This document shows positions 42,327 to 53,795 of a DNA stretch of 64,000 nt, one piece after another. Position 1 is the first letter of the stretch; every line of letters starts with the position of its first letter. The translations under genes were made by a program, and so were the position numbers. The DNA lies in NCBI GenBank assembly GCA_033725935.1, contig MU867078.1, forward strand, positions 434,001 through 498,000. The letters are read 5' to 3'. The DNA is from Cladorrhinum sp. PSN259. Its lineage: Eukaryota; Ascomycota; Sordariomycetes; Sordariales; Podosporaceae. The notes beneath the pieces are model-generated. The model did no database searches. It saw only the letters and a program-made list of their open reading frames with translations, and was not told where the DNA came from.

Positions 42327-44992
42327 ATGCATTTACCTCGGTCGCTCATCTCGAAAGTATACCTGAACCTCCAAAATACTCGACATGCACACTCCCCACC
42401 AGTCTTGGTGCTCGTTGCACTCGAACCCGACGCCCTTTGTGCATGCCGCATCCTTACCAGACTTTTCAAACATGACTATATACCACACAAGATTCAGCCC
42501 GTCGCGGGTTATGCCGACCTCGAACGAGTGGGCAATGAGCTCGTTGCCCCAATGATGGAAAGTCGAGGTGGTGCTGGAGGAGTTGTTGTTTGCTTGGGCG
42601 TTGGTGGAATGGCCGACTTGGGAAGTGTTCTTGGTCTTGAACCAGAAGGAGAAGAAAATACATTCAGTGGTGTCGAGGTTTGGGTGGTGGACTCACATCG
42701 ACCCTGGAACCTGAATAATGTCTTTGGTGGTTTTCCCTTGGAGCCCGAGACGGAATCTGCACGCACCTTTGTGGCCCGATCACCACCTGGTGTCAAGGGA
42801 AGTCGAATTGATAAAAGTTACAAGCATGGAAAAGGTGGTATTATCGTACTGGACGATGGCGATATTGAGGATGAACTTAACAAGGAGCGAGACGCATACC
42901 TCGCCCTTGTCGATATGCCCGATGTTGAAGATGATGGTGAATCATTGGGCGAGACCTCCGACGAAGATAGTGACAACGAGGACGTCCTTACCTCACTGCC
43001 TCAACCCGGTCAGAAGCGCAAGTCATGGGATTTTATGGAAGACAGTGATGAGGAAGATGACCGGCCAAGGCAGAGGAGAAGGAGCAACTCAGTGCGTAAA
43101 GGCCAAAATCCGGGAAACAATCTAATCATGCTAACACAGTGCAGTCTACACCCATCGCAGCCTCTCCTCGGCGTCCAGCGCAGCGAGGACTTATATCCTT
43201 GAGAGATGATGCAATATTCAGTGATGCTGGAGACCCTCCGTCTGCAGCGCAGCCATTGAAACCGCCATCGGCATCAGCACTTAGACGAAGACTGCTACGA
43301 CTGAGACGCGAAAAGGAAGGTGTCCTGCGTGATTACTACCGACTGGGAACTGCGTACTCAGAGCCCATCTCTTCCATGATGTACTCCCTCGCTTCCGAAC
43401 TGGGTAGAGAAGACAATGATTTCCTCTGGCTAGCGATCGTTGGAGTCAACTCCATGGAACTCTACGGCCGCTCTTCAGCAGGTATTGCAGTACCAGTTCG
43501 CGGCAATGAGGCTAGACCTGCCTCCGGCTGGTTGGGCATGCGCGGCGCAAGGATTCGACAGCTCCTCCGAGACGAAGTCCGGCGCCTGAACCCCCCAGAA
43601 GTTGGAAGAGGTGGTGCCATTCCCGAGAACAACGGTATCATCCCAACTACCGCTCGAAGTCCTGAGGACACGAGTATCCGTCTGTCACCAGAACCAAAGT
43701 TCCTGCTTATTAGGCACTGGAGTCTATACGACAGCATGCTGCACTCGCCTTACCTCTTCTCTCGCCTGAAGACTTGGAGTGAGGCTGGCCTTAAACGACT
43801 ACACAAGCTGTTGGCAAAGATGGGTGTCAGTCTCGTGCAGTGTAAGCAGAGCTATACCCACATGGACATGATGCTCAAGCGAGAACTCCGCACGAAGCTT
43901 CTCAAATATGCATCTCTCTACAATCTCGACGAGCTAGTCCCGAGCATCGATACAGACGGGAAAGACAGAGGCGGCGCAAAAGATGGTTGGGGCTTTGTAC
44001 GCAGCTGGGGTTGGAGAGCAACACTGAGTGCGCAGGATGTAGGAGTAGTTATCGGTGCGCTTCTTGAAGTCGGCAAGAACACGACAACTTCAGATAATAG
44101 TGTCGGCGGGCCGTCTCAAGAGCTGGTGGAGATAAACGACGAGAGCAACACCTCTCCGAGCGAGGAATGGCTCCCCCGATTCTGGGATGCGTATGATGCC
44201 CTCGAGGATATTGAAGCCCTTAAAGCTGGTCTCCCCACGGCGCAGTATCTTCACAAGGCCATCTTCAACACCGGCACCACTATCCTCAAGAAGAAACAGA
44301 TTTCTCATTTGCGAGCATTTCGCATGTGCGTCGTCAAGGATTCTCCGGACTCGCAGCTGTTTAACCACCCTGGCGCACTAACCAAGTTGGCACTCTGGAT
44401 TGGTGAGGCCCTATCAGAGCAAGAAAAGGATGCGACAGGAAAGTTAGCGCACGGCGGAAGAGGCACACCCCTCGTCGTTGCTTCCCTGGACGAAAAGAGG
44501 GGAGTATATGTGGTAGTAGGCACAGGAGGAGGTGGTGGACCCGACTCAGTATTCGTTGACCGAGAGTCAGCAAAGAAAAAGGCTAAAGAGAAAGAGGAGA
44601 AAGAAGCTGCTAGAAAGGCAAGAGAGAGGATCAGAGAGGAGAAGAGAGCCGCTAAGAGAGAGCTGAAGAGGAAGGAGAAGGAGAGGAAGAAAGGCAAAGC
44701 CAAAGAAGGTGACGACGAAGATGAAGATGACGATGGGGAAGAGGTCGATGACGATAGTGAGGAGAGTGAGGAGGATAGTGATGACAGTGACGAGGAGAGT
44801 GAAGATGAAGAAGACGAGTCCAAGGAGAAGGGATACGGTCTCAACCGATTTGGTACAGCTTTCCAGGACGTGGTATCGGAGACCAGTGCTCGTGTGAGGA
44901 TTGATAGCTTTGAGCACTGTGTGGTTGAGGTGAAAAAGGAGGATCTGGGAGGGTTCCTGGAGAGCTTGAGTATGAAGGCTGTTGTTGGGTGA
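42327..44992 (+). CDS. CDC45: Replication initiation factor Cdc45
   Basis: Cdc45 joins Mcm2-7 and GINS to form the CMG helicase at replication forks. Two exons are inferred, 42327-43091 and 43145-44992 (53-bp intron, phase 0), giving 870 residues. The N-terminal DHH-related core shows VVDSHRPWNLNNVFGG (D122-P126), the degenerate phosphoesterase motif of Cdc45. An acidic segment (about 175-245) precedes the splice. After it come LRRRLLRLRREKEGVLRDYY, the helical block NDFLWLAIVGVNSMELYGRS and LRTKLLKYASLYNLDELVPS. Residues 729-817 are an extreme charged insert: first Lys/Glu/Arg-rich, then Asp/Glu/Ser-rich. The conserved C-terminal block NRFGTAFQDVVSETSARVR resumes right after. The splice donor GTGCGT is weaker than most here. 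Confidence 0.95.
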
Positions 44993-47105
44993 GGGAAAGG
45001 GACGAGACATTCTGCTCTTATTCATTGGAGGGATTGCATGGAGAAGATTAGGGAGGGAACGGGGGAACTGCATAAGGACCTTGGTTGGGAGAGGTTGGCC
45101 TGTTTCCCAAGCGATTGCACATCATACTGGTTGTCTCATTTCTTTTCAAACTTTTCGGGCGGGCGTTGTTTTTTTCTTCTGTTTAGTTTAGTTACCCCTT
45201 CCCATATGGATGGTGGCTTATTGTCCGTTTAGAGATACTCCCTCTTTTTTTTCCCTTTTCTTTTTTTTCTTTCTTTCCTTGTTCTTATTTACTCTTTTTT
45301 ATCTTGTCATCTGCGCATGCACACTGAGAGGATAGCTCTGTATGAAGGAAAAATCATGTATTGGAAGATCGGGGAACGGACATGGATGAATGGGTGGGTG
45401 GATGGACCGGATGGGTTGTACTATTTTGAAATGTTGCATCGGAGAGAGAACAAAAAAGGTAGGTAGGGTAGGTATGGTCATATAGCTAGGCTTATGTTTT
45501 TATTTTGTTTGAATTGCATTTTGGAGTTACAAATTTCGTCGCCATCAACACCGCAGTCGTACTTGGCACAGTAATCCCCAGCCTTGTCAGTTTGTTATCG
45601 CTTTCTCCAGGCCCCTGGGTCTGGTCGATGGTGATCCGGCCCGATCCGAGCGATCTTCTTCGGTATGCGAGGTAAGCAGCTTGGGTTCCCTCCTTTTTCT
45701 CGCATCACCCCTGAATTTACCGAGTTGACTTCTCAGGTTGTGCTACAACAACAATGATTTGGTGTTCAATGTTTCCTCACTTCAAAATTCAGGTATAATA
45801 ATCCCTTTTCTCCTTTTTTACTCTGCCGTCCCTGGTCCCGGGCACTCCTCTTCTCCTTGCTTGGCGGGGTTTGCACAGCCCCATTCCGAAACTTGCTGGC
45901 CCGGTCCGGGTGTGAGTATGTAATCGGATTTTCTGTGTTTCTGTGATCAATCCCATCCTGGAGTTTGACTGGTTGGATGTGAGGGGAAATCAGAGGGCGC
46001 AGCAGCAAATCTCGTCTGGTTTGGAATTTCGGAGTCGTTGGGCCTCTGCCTTTGTGTAACCTTATTAGGGACCAGTTGGAGTCCTCCCCATTTCCGTCAT
46101 CAGGGACACGGTTCAGTGAGGCTCTCATGGAAGTACCGGTCTGGACGGGGTCCCCACCGCCGGTCTGGGATGCGTCAACTAACAAGGGCTGTTTCCCACA
46201 CTGCTGCCCCTCCTCGACCACATCCCGAAGCTACTGCACACAGTAAAAAAGTGTAAAGCTTGGAGTAAGGATGTCTCACACATCCTTTTGATATCAATCA
46301 AAGCTGCGCAGTGAGGCGGAGTAAATAAAGGAGGAAACGTGGATGGGGGGTGCCTATCTGGAGACAGCCCAGCGTTTGTGATGTGCACCATCTTGTTACA
46401 GCTCCAAATCTGGGCAAAAAAAGAGCAAAAAAAGATGCTGCATACTATGGCTCCAGTACAGTGTAAATGACCGTGCGATGCGCCCGCCCCCAGCAGCATG
46501 GGCATGGATGGGAACCGCAGCGGTATCTTTAACCACCTGCCGTCGCGGTCGGCGGGCCTGGCGCTTCGTCTCTTCGCCTCGCCCATTGCTACCACCTTCT
46601 TTTCCACACCCAAAACCCCCGAGAACCCGACCACGCATCCCCTTGCCTACTTTAACCTTCACAACCTAAACAATAACTTTCTTTCCTCTAGGCTTTGCAC
46701 AACAGTAACCCAAATCAACCGGGACTTGCGACTCCTATCCCTTTTCTGCTTTTCTTGTCGACAGACGATAAGCTCTTCTAACCCCCGCCGCCCAGCCCGA
46801 TCTCCAGAAAGTGTGAGAGAGAAAGCCAATTGAATCCCGGTCGCAAAGCCCCTCCTTCTGCTTTCCCTCCTCCTGCCTCATCCGCGCGCCCGCCCACGCA
46901 AACCTCCTTAAGGCTCTCGCAACATTTGACAACGACAACAAAAAACCACACAACGAGAGAAATCACCGAGGCGACAAACGAGTCCACGATCACGATCACA
47001 CATACTTGGAGAGTACGAAAGACAAGAAGAACAAGTGTTTAACAGTTGTTCTACGTCACACCCGACACCAGGGACATTCATCGATAGTGATCGTACAGTA
47101 GCAAG
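44993..47105. other. Intergenic: CDC45 3' side and NCS1 upstream region
   Basis: About 2.1 kb on the same strand. It contains a strong pyrimidine tract at about 45238-45302, a TGGATGGG-like purine tract near 45380-45420 and GGTAGG words near 45455-45475. The final 0.5 kb before NCS1 is likely promoter and leader. No gene or RNA is recognised. Confidence 0.55.
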
Positions 47106-48311
47106 ATGGGCAATCTGTGAGTTCTTTTTTCTTTTCTTTCTCTCTTCTCACATGACAGCATCTTCTTTGGTCTCCAAATCCGAATTGCATCGTTATTATT
47201 ATCGCCTTCATCATGAGTTCGCCCAACCTCAGAATCTGGTCGCATTCCCTTCTGGGAAACAAGAAGAGAAGAGATGCAAAGTCACTCAAGAGTGATGCAT
47301 CCTCGACAACGGCAGTAACAACAAGTGATTACAACGGGGAGGCCGATTCTGTGTCATCGACTACGGCGACAACGGTGGTAGCACCATCAAATAATTGTGG
47401 CGCTGGGGGAAAGCAGAAGGAGAAAGCCAACGACAAACTGGATATGCACCTCCCAAACAGCGACAATGACAATGACAATGACGAGAGCAAAAAGCCCAGC
47501 CGCGGGGAAGCACTAATCCTCCGCGCGTTCGCACACTTTTTGCAGACTCAACATTCCCTAAGAGAATACGTCACTGACCATTTGCTTGCCCAATTAAACA
47601 GACAGTCCAAGAAACTCCCCGACGACCAGCTCAAGGAGCTCCAAAAGTCGACAAACTTTGACAAGAAGGAGCTTCAGCAGTGGTATAGAGGTATGTCTCT
47701 CTTTCCATCCCCCCACTATGTACCTACTTTCTCCAATTCTAATGTGCCCCAAAAAAAAAAGGCTTCCTAAAAGACTGCCCGTCAGGAATGCTCTCCAAGC
47801 AAGAATTTCAAAAAATCTATGCCCAGTTCTTCCCATTTGGTGACCCTTCAACTTTTGCCGACTACGTGTTCAACGTTTTTGATACGGACAAGTCAGGCTC
47901 GATCGACTTCAAGGAGTTCATTTGCGCCCTCAGTGTCACGAGCCGCGGCAAGATGGAGGATAAGCTTGATTGGGCGTTCCAGCTTTATGATATTGATGGA
48001 GATGGAAAGATTAGTTATGATGAGATGTTGAAGATTGTGGAGGCTATCTATAAGATGGTAAGTTTTGTACTCTGGGGGTATATGGGGAGAGAGAGAGAGG
48101 ATACGGCGCTAATGATGAATGATGATGACAGGTGGGATCAATGGTCAAGTTGCCCGAGGACGAGGACACGCCCGAGAAGAGGGTGCGCAAGATCTTCCGG
48201 ATGATGGATAAAGATGAGAATGGGAGCTTAGACATGCAGGAGTTCAAGGAGGGAAGTCAGCGAGATGCGACGATCGTTTCGGCGTTGTCGTTGTATGATG
48301 GGTTAGTGTAA
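47106..48311 (+). CDS. NCS1: Neuronal calcium sensor 1 (Frq1-type EF-hand protein)
   Basis: A myristoylated calcium sensor that binds and activates phosphatidylinositol 4-kinase at membranes. Four exons are inferred: 47106-47116 (11 bp), 47602-47690, 47762-48057 and 48132-48311, giving 191 residues, one more than human NCS-1. The start MGNLQSKK gives Gly2 and Ser6 for N-myristoylation. The EF hands are a degenerate first one with the CPSG signature (FLKDCPSGMLSKQEFQ) and three good calcium loops: DTDKSGSIDFKE, DIDGDGKISYDE and DKDENGSLDMQE. The end is IVSALSLYDGLV, as in the family. Intron 1 is 485 bp, far longer than others here, and holds a frame in phase with exon 2. Intron 2 ends with an A11 run before the AG. 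Confidence 0.95.
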
Positions 48312-48670
48312 GTTACGGGGTTCTGTTGATGGGAGGAAATTGTGGAGCGTGAGTGAGGCGCAAGTGATTTTGGAAGGAGGGTCGGCCTGTAGAGGCTTTG
48401 GGAGGGGGAGAAGCTTTGAGAGGGGGAGGAGGAGAAGGAAGAAGATGAGAAAGAAGGCGAGTGGGAAGAAGGAAGGGATACCAAACCACAAAAACACCTC
48501 AAAGTGGCAAAAGAAGCCAAACCAAAAACTTTCATATCAAAGGCGTAATTTACGGCAGTTCTCTTTTTCCCTTTTTTTTTACTTGGCTAATTTCTGTGGT
48601 CGGTTTATGTCTGTTTTGGTTTGCTTTCATCTATTTCTATTTTTGCTTGGGAGTGGTAAATGATAAAGGG

Positions 48671-48707
48671 ATGGATGGATGGATGGATGGATGGATGAAT
48701 GGATGGG
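48671..48707. repeat. ATGG tetranucleotide repeat
   Basis: Six perfect ATGG units, then one ATGA and two further ATGG units, in the NCS1 3' flank. Confidence 0.9.
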
Positions 48708-48868
48708 AATTTTGCTTTGCTTTTTTATGGGCTATGGAGATGAAGGATGTGTTTAGAAGGAGAGAGAGAGAGAGTATATATATATGCAGCACAGGCGGCA
48801 TTTGGTTTATTAGCAAATTTCAATTCCCAAGTTCAATCAATCTGAGCACAAAGTCAGCAAGCCAATCC

Positions 48869-48871
<3 letters not shown>

Positions 48872-48904
<33 letters not shown>
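48872..48904. repeat. T33 homopolymer
   Basis: An unbroken run of 33 T, the longest homopolymer in the window. It is likely to vary in length and to be error-prone in sequencing. Confidence 0.95.
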
Positions 48905-49778
48905 CTTCGAACATGATACGTCCTTATTTTATTTCAAACAATTTTTCCTAGCAAAGATAAATATAAAGATAAATAAGTTAGGTAAAGTAAAAAAAAAAAA
49001 AAAACTTTCTCTTTTATCGTTTCTTTGTAATGATATAAAATAAATACCCTGCCTGCGCCAGGAGTAGGAGACTACATACATAGAGAGTAGAAGTTAGTAG
49101 TAATTATTATTCTGTGTGACCATTTTTTTCTCACATCAGCAAGCACATGATTGATCTATCTTGTACACACAACGCAGATATGATATATGATATTCCCTGT
49201 TAATGTGTCGTCATACCCGGTGAGATTTCAATAAAACCTTAAATCCACTTCTACATAACCCCTCGGCGTAAAACAGATAGACCAGTATTATTAGCCATGC
49301 ACAGTACGATTCGTACATTGAATCAGAAATCAAAAATTCTGTCAAACCAGCAAATTCAATGACTGCATTTGGTGGTATAACCTTGAATAAGACATTAAGA
49401 GACTACTCGAGCTGATTTCCCAAACACCTCACTCCCTCCTTGTTCCCCCCTTTCCAAAGTTCAGTTGCAGTTCAACCCAAACCCCATCATACTGCCGAGA
49501 ACGGTCGTACCTAGCCATATAAGATAAACGACATAACAGACATTCCGAAGGGGTTACTCGTTCGTTGTAATAATAGTAAGTGTGTAGTCAGTGGTATAAA
49601 AATGTGAAGAGACCGGATAAAGACCGGATGAAAAAAAAGGACACAAAACACCAAGCAGAGCCCATATAACCGCAAATAGTACAACACCCCACAATCCTTA
49701 CCTCCTCATATCATGGATTGTGGGTGTCTGGTATCTTTCTTCTCCGTTTCAATCATGTATCATCTCCAAACCAACGAT

Positions 49779-51978
49779 TTAGGCGCTGCCATAAGCGTGA
49801 GCGATATCCGTTCTATACTTATCGAGGATGCCTCTCCGGTTGAGCTTCTGAGCGGCGGTGACGAGGCCCTGTAAAAGTTTCGGTTAGCTGCCTGGATTAT
49901 CATCATGTAAGAAATAGATAAAACTCACGTTCTGGGGAGTCCACTCATCATCAACAACGACGACACCTTCAATAATCTCAATACCCGAAAGCCCACCGGC
50001 GCGACCGGTAGCCTGGAGCTCCTTGAGGATAGCAAGATGCACGGTCTTATCGTGGTTCAAAGTAGCGAGATCATCACCTTGGACACCAAGGGTGGCGGCA
50101 AGCTTCTTGACTGCAGGCTCAGCAGGGACGATGATGGCAACTGGCTTAGCCTGCTGGGCATCAGCGTACACGCAAATGTTGGCGACAACTGGAGCAGAGC
50201 GGTAGATGGACTCAAGCTTCTCAAGGGCAATATACTCGCCGTTGAGTGTCTTGACCAGGTTCTTCTTGCGATCAATGATCTTTAAGTGGCCGTACTGGTC
50301 CCACTCGCCGATATCACCAGTCTTGAACCAGCCATCAGCAGTGATAGCCTCTGCCGTCTCCTTCTCATTCTCGTAGTACTCCTTCAGCACAGTAGGACCG
50401 CGAAGCCAGATCTCACCCTGAGGATTGGGCTTGTTGGTGGCGAAGTAACCGGCATCGGGGAAGTCAACCAGCTTGGCCTCGACGGATGCGGTTGGGCCAC
50501 CGATAGACTCGGCAGTCCACTCGAGGGGGCTGTGGAGGGAGCCCATGGCAGTGGTCTCGGTGAGACCGTAGCCAATAATCATGGGGCTGATGGCCATGCT
50601 GATGAACTTTTGGGTTTCTTGAGATACAGGTCCACCGGCGCTGAGGCAAAGCCTCATACGGCCACCAGTAGCCTCCTTGATCTTCTTGAAAACAACGGCA
50701 TCCAAGACACCGCTGCCGGGGAGGTGAGACGCCATGAGCTTCTCCTTGAGCGCCAGGGCACCCCAGAAGAGGCCACGAACGACCGGGCTGCCGGCGTTAA
50801 CCTTGGCAATGATACCCTTCTTGACAGTCTCCCAGACAGCAGGCACACCAATCAACACACTGGGCTTGAACTCGCGGATATCACCGTTGCAGTTGCGCAC
50901 TGAGGCATCGGAAAGGGTCTTTGGGTTGCCGTAACCGAGAATGGCACCCCAGTGGATAGCGGCGTGCTCGAAAACGAACTCGAGAATGTGGGCCAAGGGG
51001 AGGTAGGTCAACAGACCGTCGCCGGGTCCGATAAACTGCTGAACAATGGCACTGGCACCGGCAACTGTAGAATCGGATGGTCAGTACAAATTGAAAGCTG
51101 GAAGCAAACTAAAGCTTACCGGCAGCAACGACGGATCTGTGGCTGATGGGAACACCCTTGGGAGTGCCCGTTGAGCCAGAAGTGTACATGATGCAGCAGA
51201 GGTCATCGGCGGTAGGCGGGACAATGTCGGCGGGGTTCTCCTCGCCCAACTTCCGAAGCTCGTCAAAGTTGAGGATGTTGATGTGGGGGTAAGCAGCCTT
51301 GAGCTTCTCAATGTGCTCCTGGTTGACCTGGTGCTGGCTGTTCCATACGACGGTCTGAACGGCGGTGGCAACAGCCAAGACGTTGGTCAGGGTAGGCAAA
51401 AGATGGGGATCCAGGAAGATGGCCTTGGCCTTGGTGGCCACCATCGAGTACCGGAGACCCTCCTCGCCAAGGGTATCGTAGGCCGTCACGATGGGCATGT
51501 TCTGGGAAGAGGCACCATGAGCCATGGCGAGCCAGTTCTGGCTGGTGGCGGCGAAGATGTGAACACGATCACCCTTCTCGAGGCCGACCTTGCGGAGACC
51601 AGCGCCGAGCTGGAGGATTACCTTCTCGTAGTCGACGTAGCTGATGTACTCGTAGGGGCTCATCTCGAAGAAGGTCCACGACTTCTCAACCTCGATCTCC
51701 TCGCCATCTACCACTTTCTTGATCTTCTTCTTGTCCTGGTGAGTCCGCACAAGCTTGCGGGAGCCCATAATCTTGGCATTGCCAAACTTGCGGACGGCGT
51801 TCTGGACGAGCTCGAGGACGGTGGTGACGCCGGGTTCGGGCTCAGTGATGAACTCTGGAATGGCTTTGGGGATTCTGCGGATTAGGGTCTCGCCCTCGAC
51901 GGGCTCCTGGCCGGGCACCTCAACCGTGAAGGGAGGCTTCGCGGTCATCCGCGGGATCAGTTGGACCGGCTTGGCCAT
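49779..51978 (-). CDS. FAA1: Long-chain fatty-acid--CoA ligase (Faa1/Faa4 type)
   Basis: Activates long-chain fatty acids to acyl-CoA with ATP, for lipid synthesis or beta-oxidation. Three exons are inferred: 51978-51120, 51064-49929 and 49868-49779, giving 694 residues. The AMP-forming motif YTSGSTGTPKGVP (P-loop) lies at the end of exon 1. The first splice gives VVAAVAGASAIVQQF, then TYLPLAHILEF, GYGLTETTAMGSLHS (adenine-binding), DGWFKTGDIGEWDQYGHL (ATP-binding Asp) and IIDRKKNLVKTLNGEYIALE (fatty-acyl signature region). The last short exon restores the usual C-terminus, AQKLNRRGILDKY. No transmembrane anchor or clear peroxisomal PTS1 (ends GSA) is seen. Whether it corresponds to yeast Faa1 or Faa4 cannot be decided. 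CCTCGG motifs lie about 1.1-1.2 kb upstream. Confidence 0.95.
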
Positions 51979-52466
51979 ATTTTATGTTGGGGTATATGAA
52001 TCTGGGGGTTGCGTAGTTCGAAAATGCTTCCAGGTCAGGTTCTTAATACAGAAATGAAGCAGAGGATGAGGTCGGAAATGACAGATGCCCAGGAACCTTC
52101 TTTGTGTTCCCTCAGGCAAATCAGTGGCTGACGCGGTGGTTTGAGAATTGGCTTTTTTCCTGGTTGACCCGTCGGAACGATCCAGCGAGGGGGACTGGGC
52201 AAGAGGCGAGAGGGTGGAGTTGGGGATAGAGAGAAGAGGAAAAAGCGAAACCAGCTCCGGGATGAGATGAAAAAGGGAGAGCGAGGCAAGGGGGTTTATG
52301 GATTCCGGATGCTGAACGGGGAGGGGACCTATGGCTCTCCACTGAAGAACTTCACCTTTGCTCAACAAGAACGCGAATTGGGGGAGCTTGGTCCTTGGAG
52401 TGACCAATGCACACCCTGCCCCTCGCTGGCCCCTGCTCATCTCTTTTTCCGGCCGCTCTAGAGATG

Positions 52467-52486
52467 CCTAACCACACCAGGTTAGG
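52467..52486. repeat. Inverted repeat CCTAACC-N6-GGTTAGG
   Basis: Perfect 7-bp arms around the spacer ACACCA, about 490 bp upstream of the acyl-CoA synthetase start. It could be a dimeric factor site; no known factor is assigned. Confidence 0.6.
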
Positions 52487-53069
52487 GCGCACGTCCTGGC
52501 AGGCTAGGCGCTCTAGCGATCCACACACTGCGAACTTCCAAGAGAAGTGGCACTGGCGCAGAGGTCACCCTTCACACTTCACTCCTTCCAACCCCCGCCG
52601 GCACACGACGCCTGGCATCGGCCATCGGCCATCGGTCCTGGTCATCAAAATGGCCCATCCGCAACCTGGAATTTGCTCACTTGCTAGTTTTTGACAAGAA
52701 GTGCCACCACCGCATCTAAACTCTATTTGGCGCATAGACAAGACAAGACAAGACCGACAAGACCAGACGATGGATGATGGATACCAGGTTAACCACAGAG
52801 TGGACTCGTTGCCCTGGAATATTGGGCTGGGTTCCCCGGGACGGAAAGGACGGAGAAACTCAACCACTTTTGACATTCGGTTTTTTGGGTAGCCGTGTTC
52901 GGATCGCGAAGACGGATCGGAGAGTAAAAAGGCTGACGCCGTGGTGTCGTGTGAGTGGTGGTCCTATTGATTGCATAAAGCATGATGATGTTGATGCCTC
53001 GCTATGGAAAATCTGCATCTCGTTAATACTGTTCAATGGATGGCTACGAAATGAACAGAAGCAGCCAAG

Positions 53070-53216
53070 CCGAGGCGGACCACTGTTTGCCTAGGTCGAA
53101 CGCATCCTCTGCGACGCATGAAACCCACGGCCTCGGCCTTGTGAAAATCTCTATCTGTTGACGAACGTGATCATTTCTGTTTAGATACTTCAGCCCCGAA
53201 CGTGTGCACGCCTCGG
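53070..53216. promoter_or_regulatory. Three CCTCGG motifs (FarA/FarB-type cores)
   Basis: CCGAGG at 53070-53075 and CCTCGG at 53131-53136 and 53211-53216 lie within 147 bp. CCTCGG is the core bound by the fatty-acid-responsive factors FarA and FarB in Aspergillus. The adjacent acyl-CoA synthetase is a logical target, although the sites are closer to RKM5. Single CCTCGG words also occur elsewhere in this window. Confidence 0.4.
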
Positions 53217-53795
53217 CCAACTTGGCGCATGTATCATCCAAAGATGTTCGCCTTTGGGAAGAGAGACAGGCGAGACAGAGAGACGAAGGGCTTGGCGATT
53301 TCTTGGACTTTGCTCTTGGTTGACACTTTCCCCGCACCCGATTCCTTCCCCCAAAAGGCTCCAACAAGCTCCAATTTCTCCCCACTTTGACCTCTCAACC
53401 AAAAAAACTTGCATGTACCCGTTGTTCGGGATTCGTGGGGACTCCCTGCGCGGAATGTTCCTTGCGAAGCACATCGTCGGCAGCGGTGAGACGGCATGGC
53501 ATTTTGGCAGTTTGCATGGCTGACGGGGATGATGGTTACAATATCTCAGCTGTCAAACTGAGGGGCTCATGGCGCATTGGCGGGAGGAGGGTGGGAAGTG
53601 TTGTTGAGATGCTGCAATAAAAGATAGCGTTGTTTCTGGGTACTTGGCTTGGTTCCCCAGACTCTTGCCAGCCCGAACCATCTCGCCTCCGCATTTTCCA
53701 AGATTGCACTAAAACGGTGCGCCGAGATTTCTTTTGCTTTATCCAACCGCCATTTCATTACAAGATACCCAACATCACACCACACCCACTTCACC

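Larger units (their letters stand above)
48312..49778. other. Convergent 3' region between NCS1 and the acyl-CoA synthetase, repeat-rich
   Basis: The 1.47-kb segment contains the 3' regions of both genes, an ATGG-type repeat, a T33 tract at 48872-48904 and an A16 run at 48989-49004. No coding or RNA gene is supported. Confidence 0.6.
51979..53795. other. Divergent promoter region of the acyl-CoA synthetase and RKM5
   Basis: About 1.8 kb with no supported gene. It contains an inverted repeat at 52467-52486, short tandem GCCATCG units near 52616-52636, GACAA units near 52738-52760, and three CCTCGG motifs at 53070-53216. Overlapping short frames on both strands look like chance. Confidence 0.55.

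Noticed and set aside
48461..48916. 151-codon plus-strand frame after NCS1
   Set aside because: Ends in poly-Phe from the T33 tract and includes the ATGG repeat; this is 3' flank.
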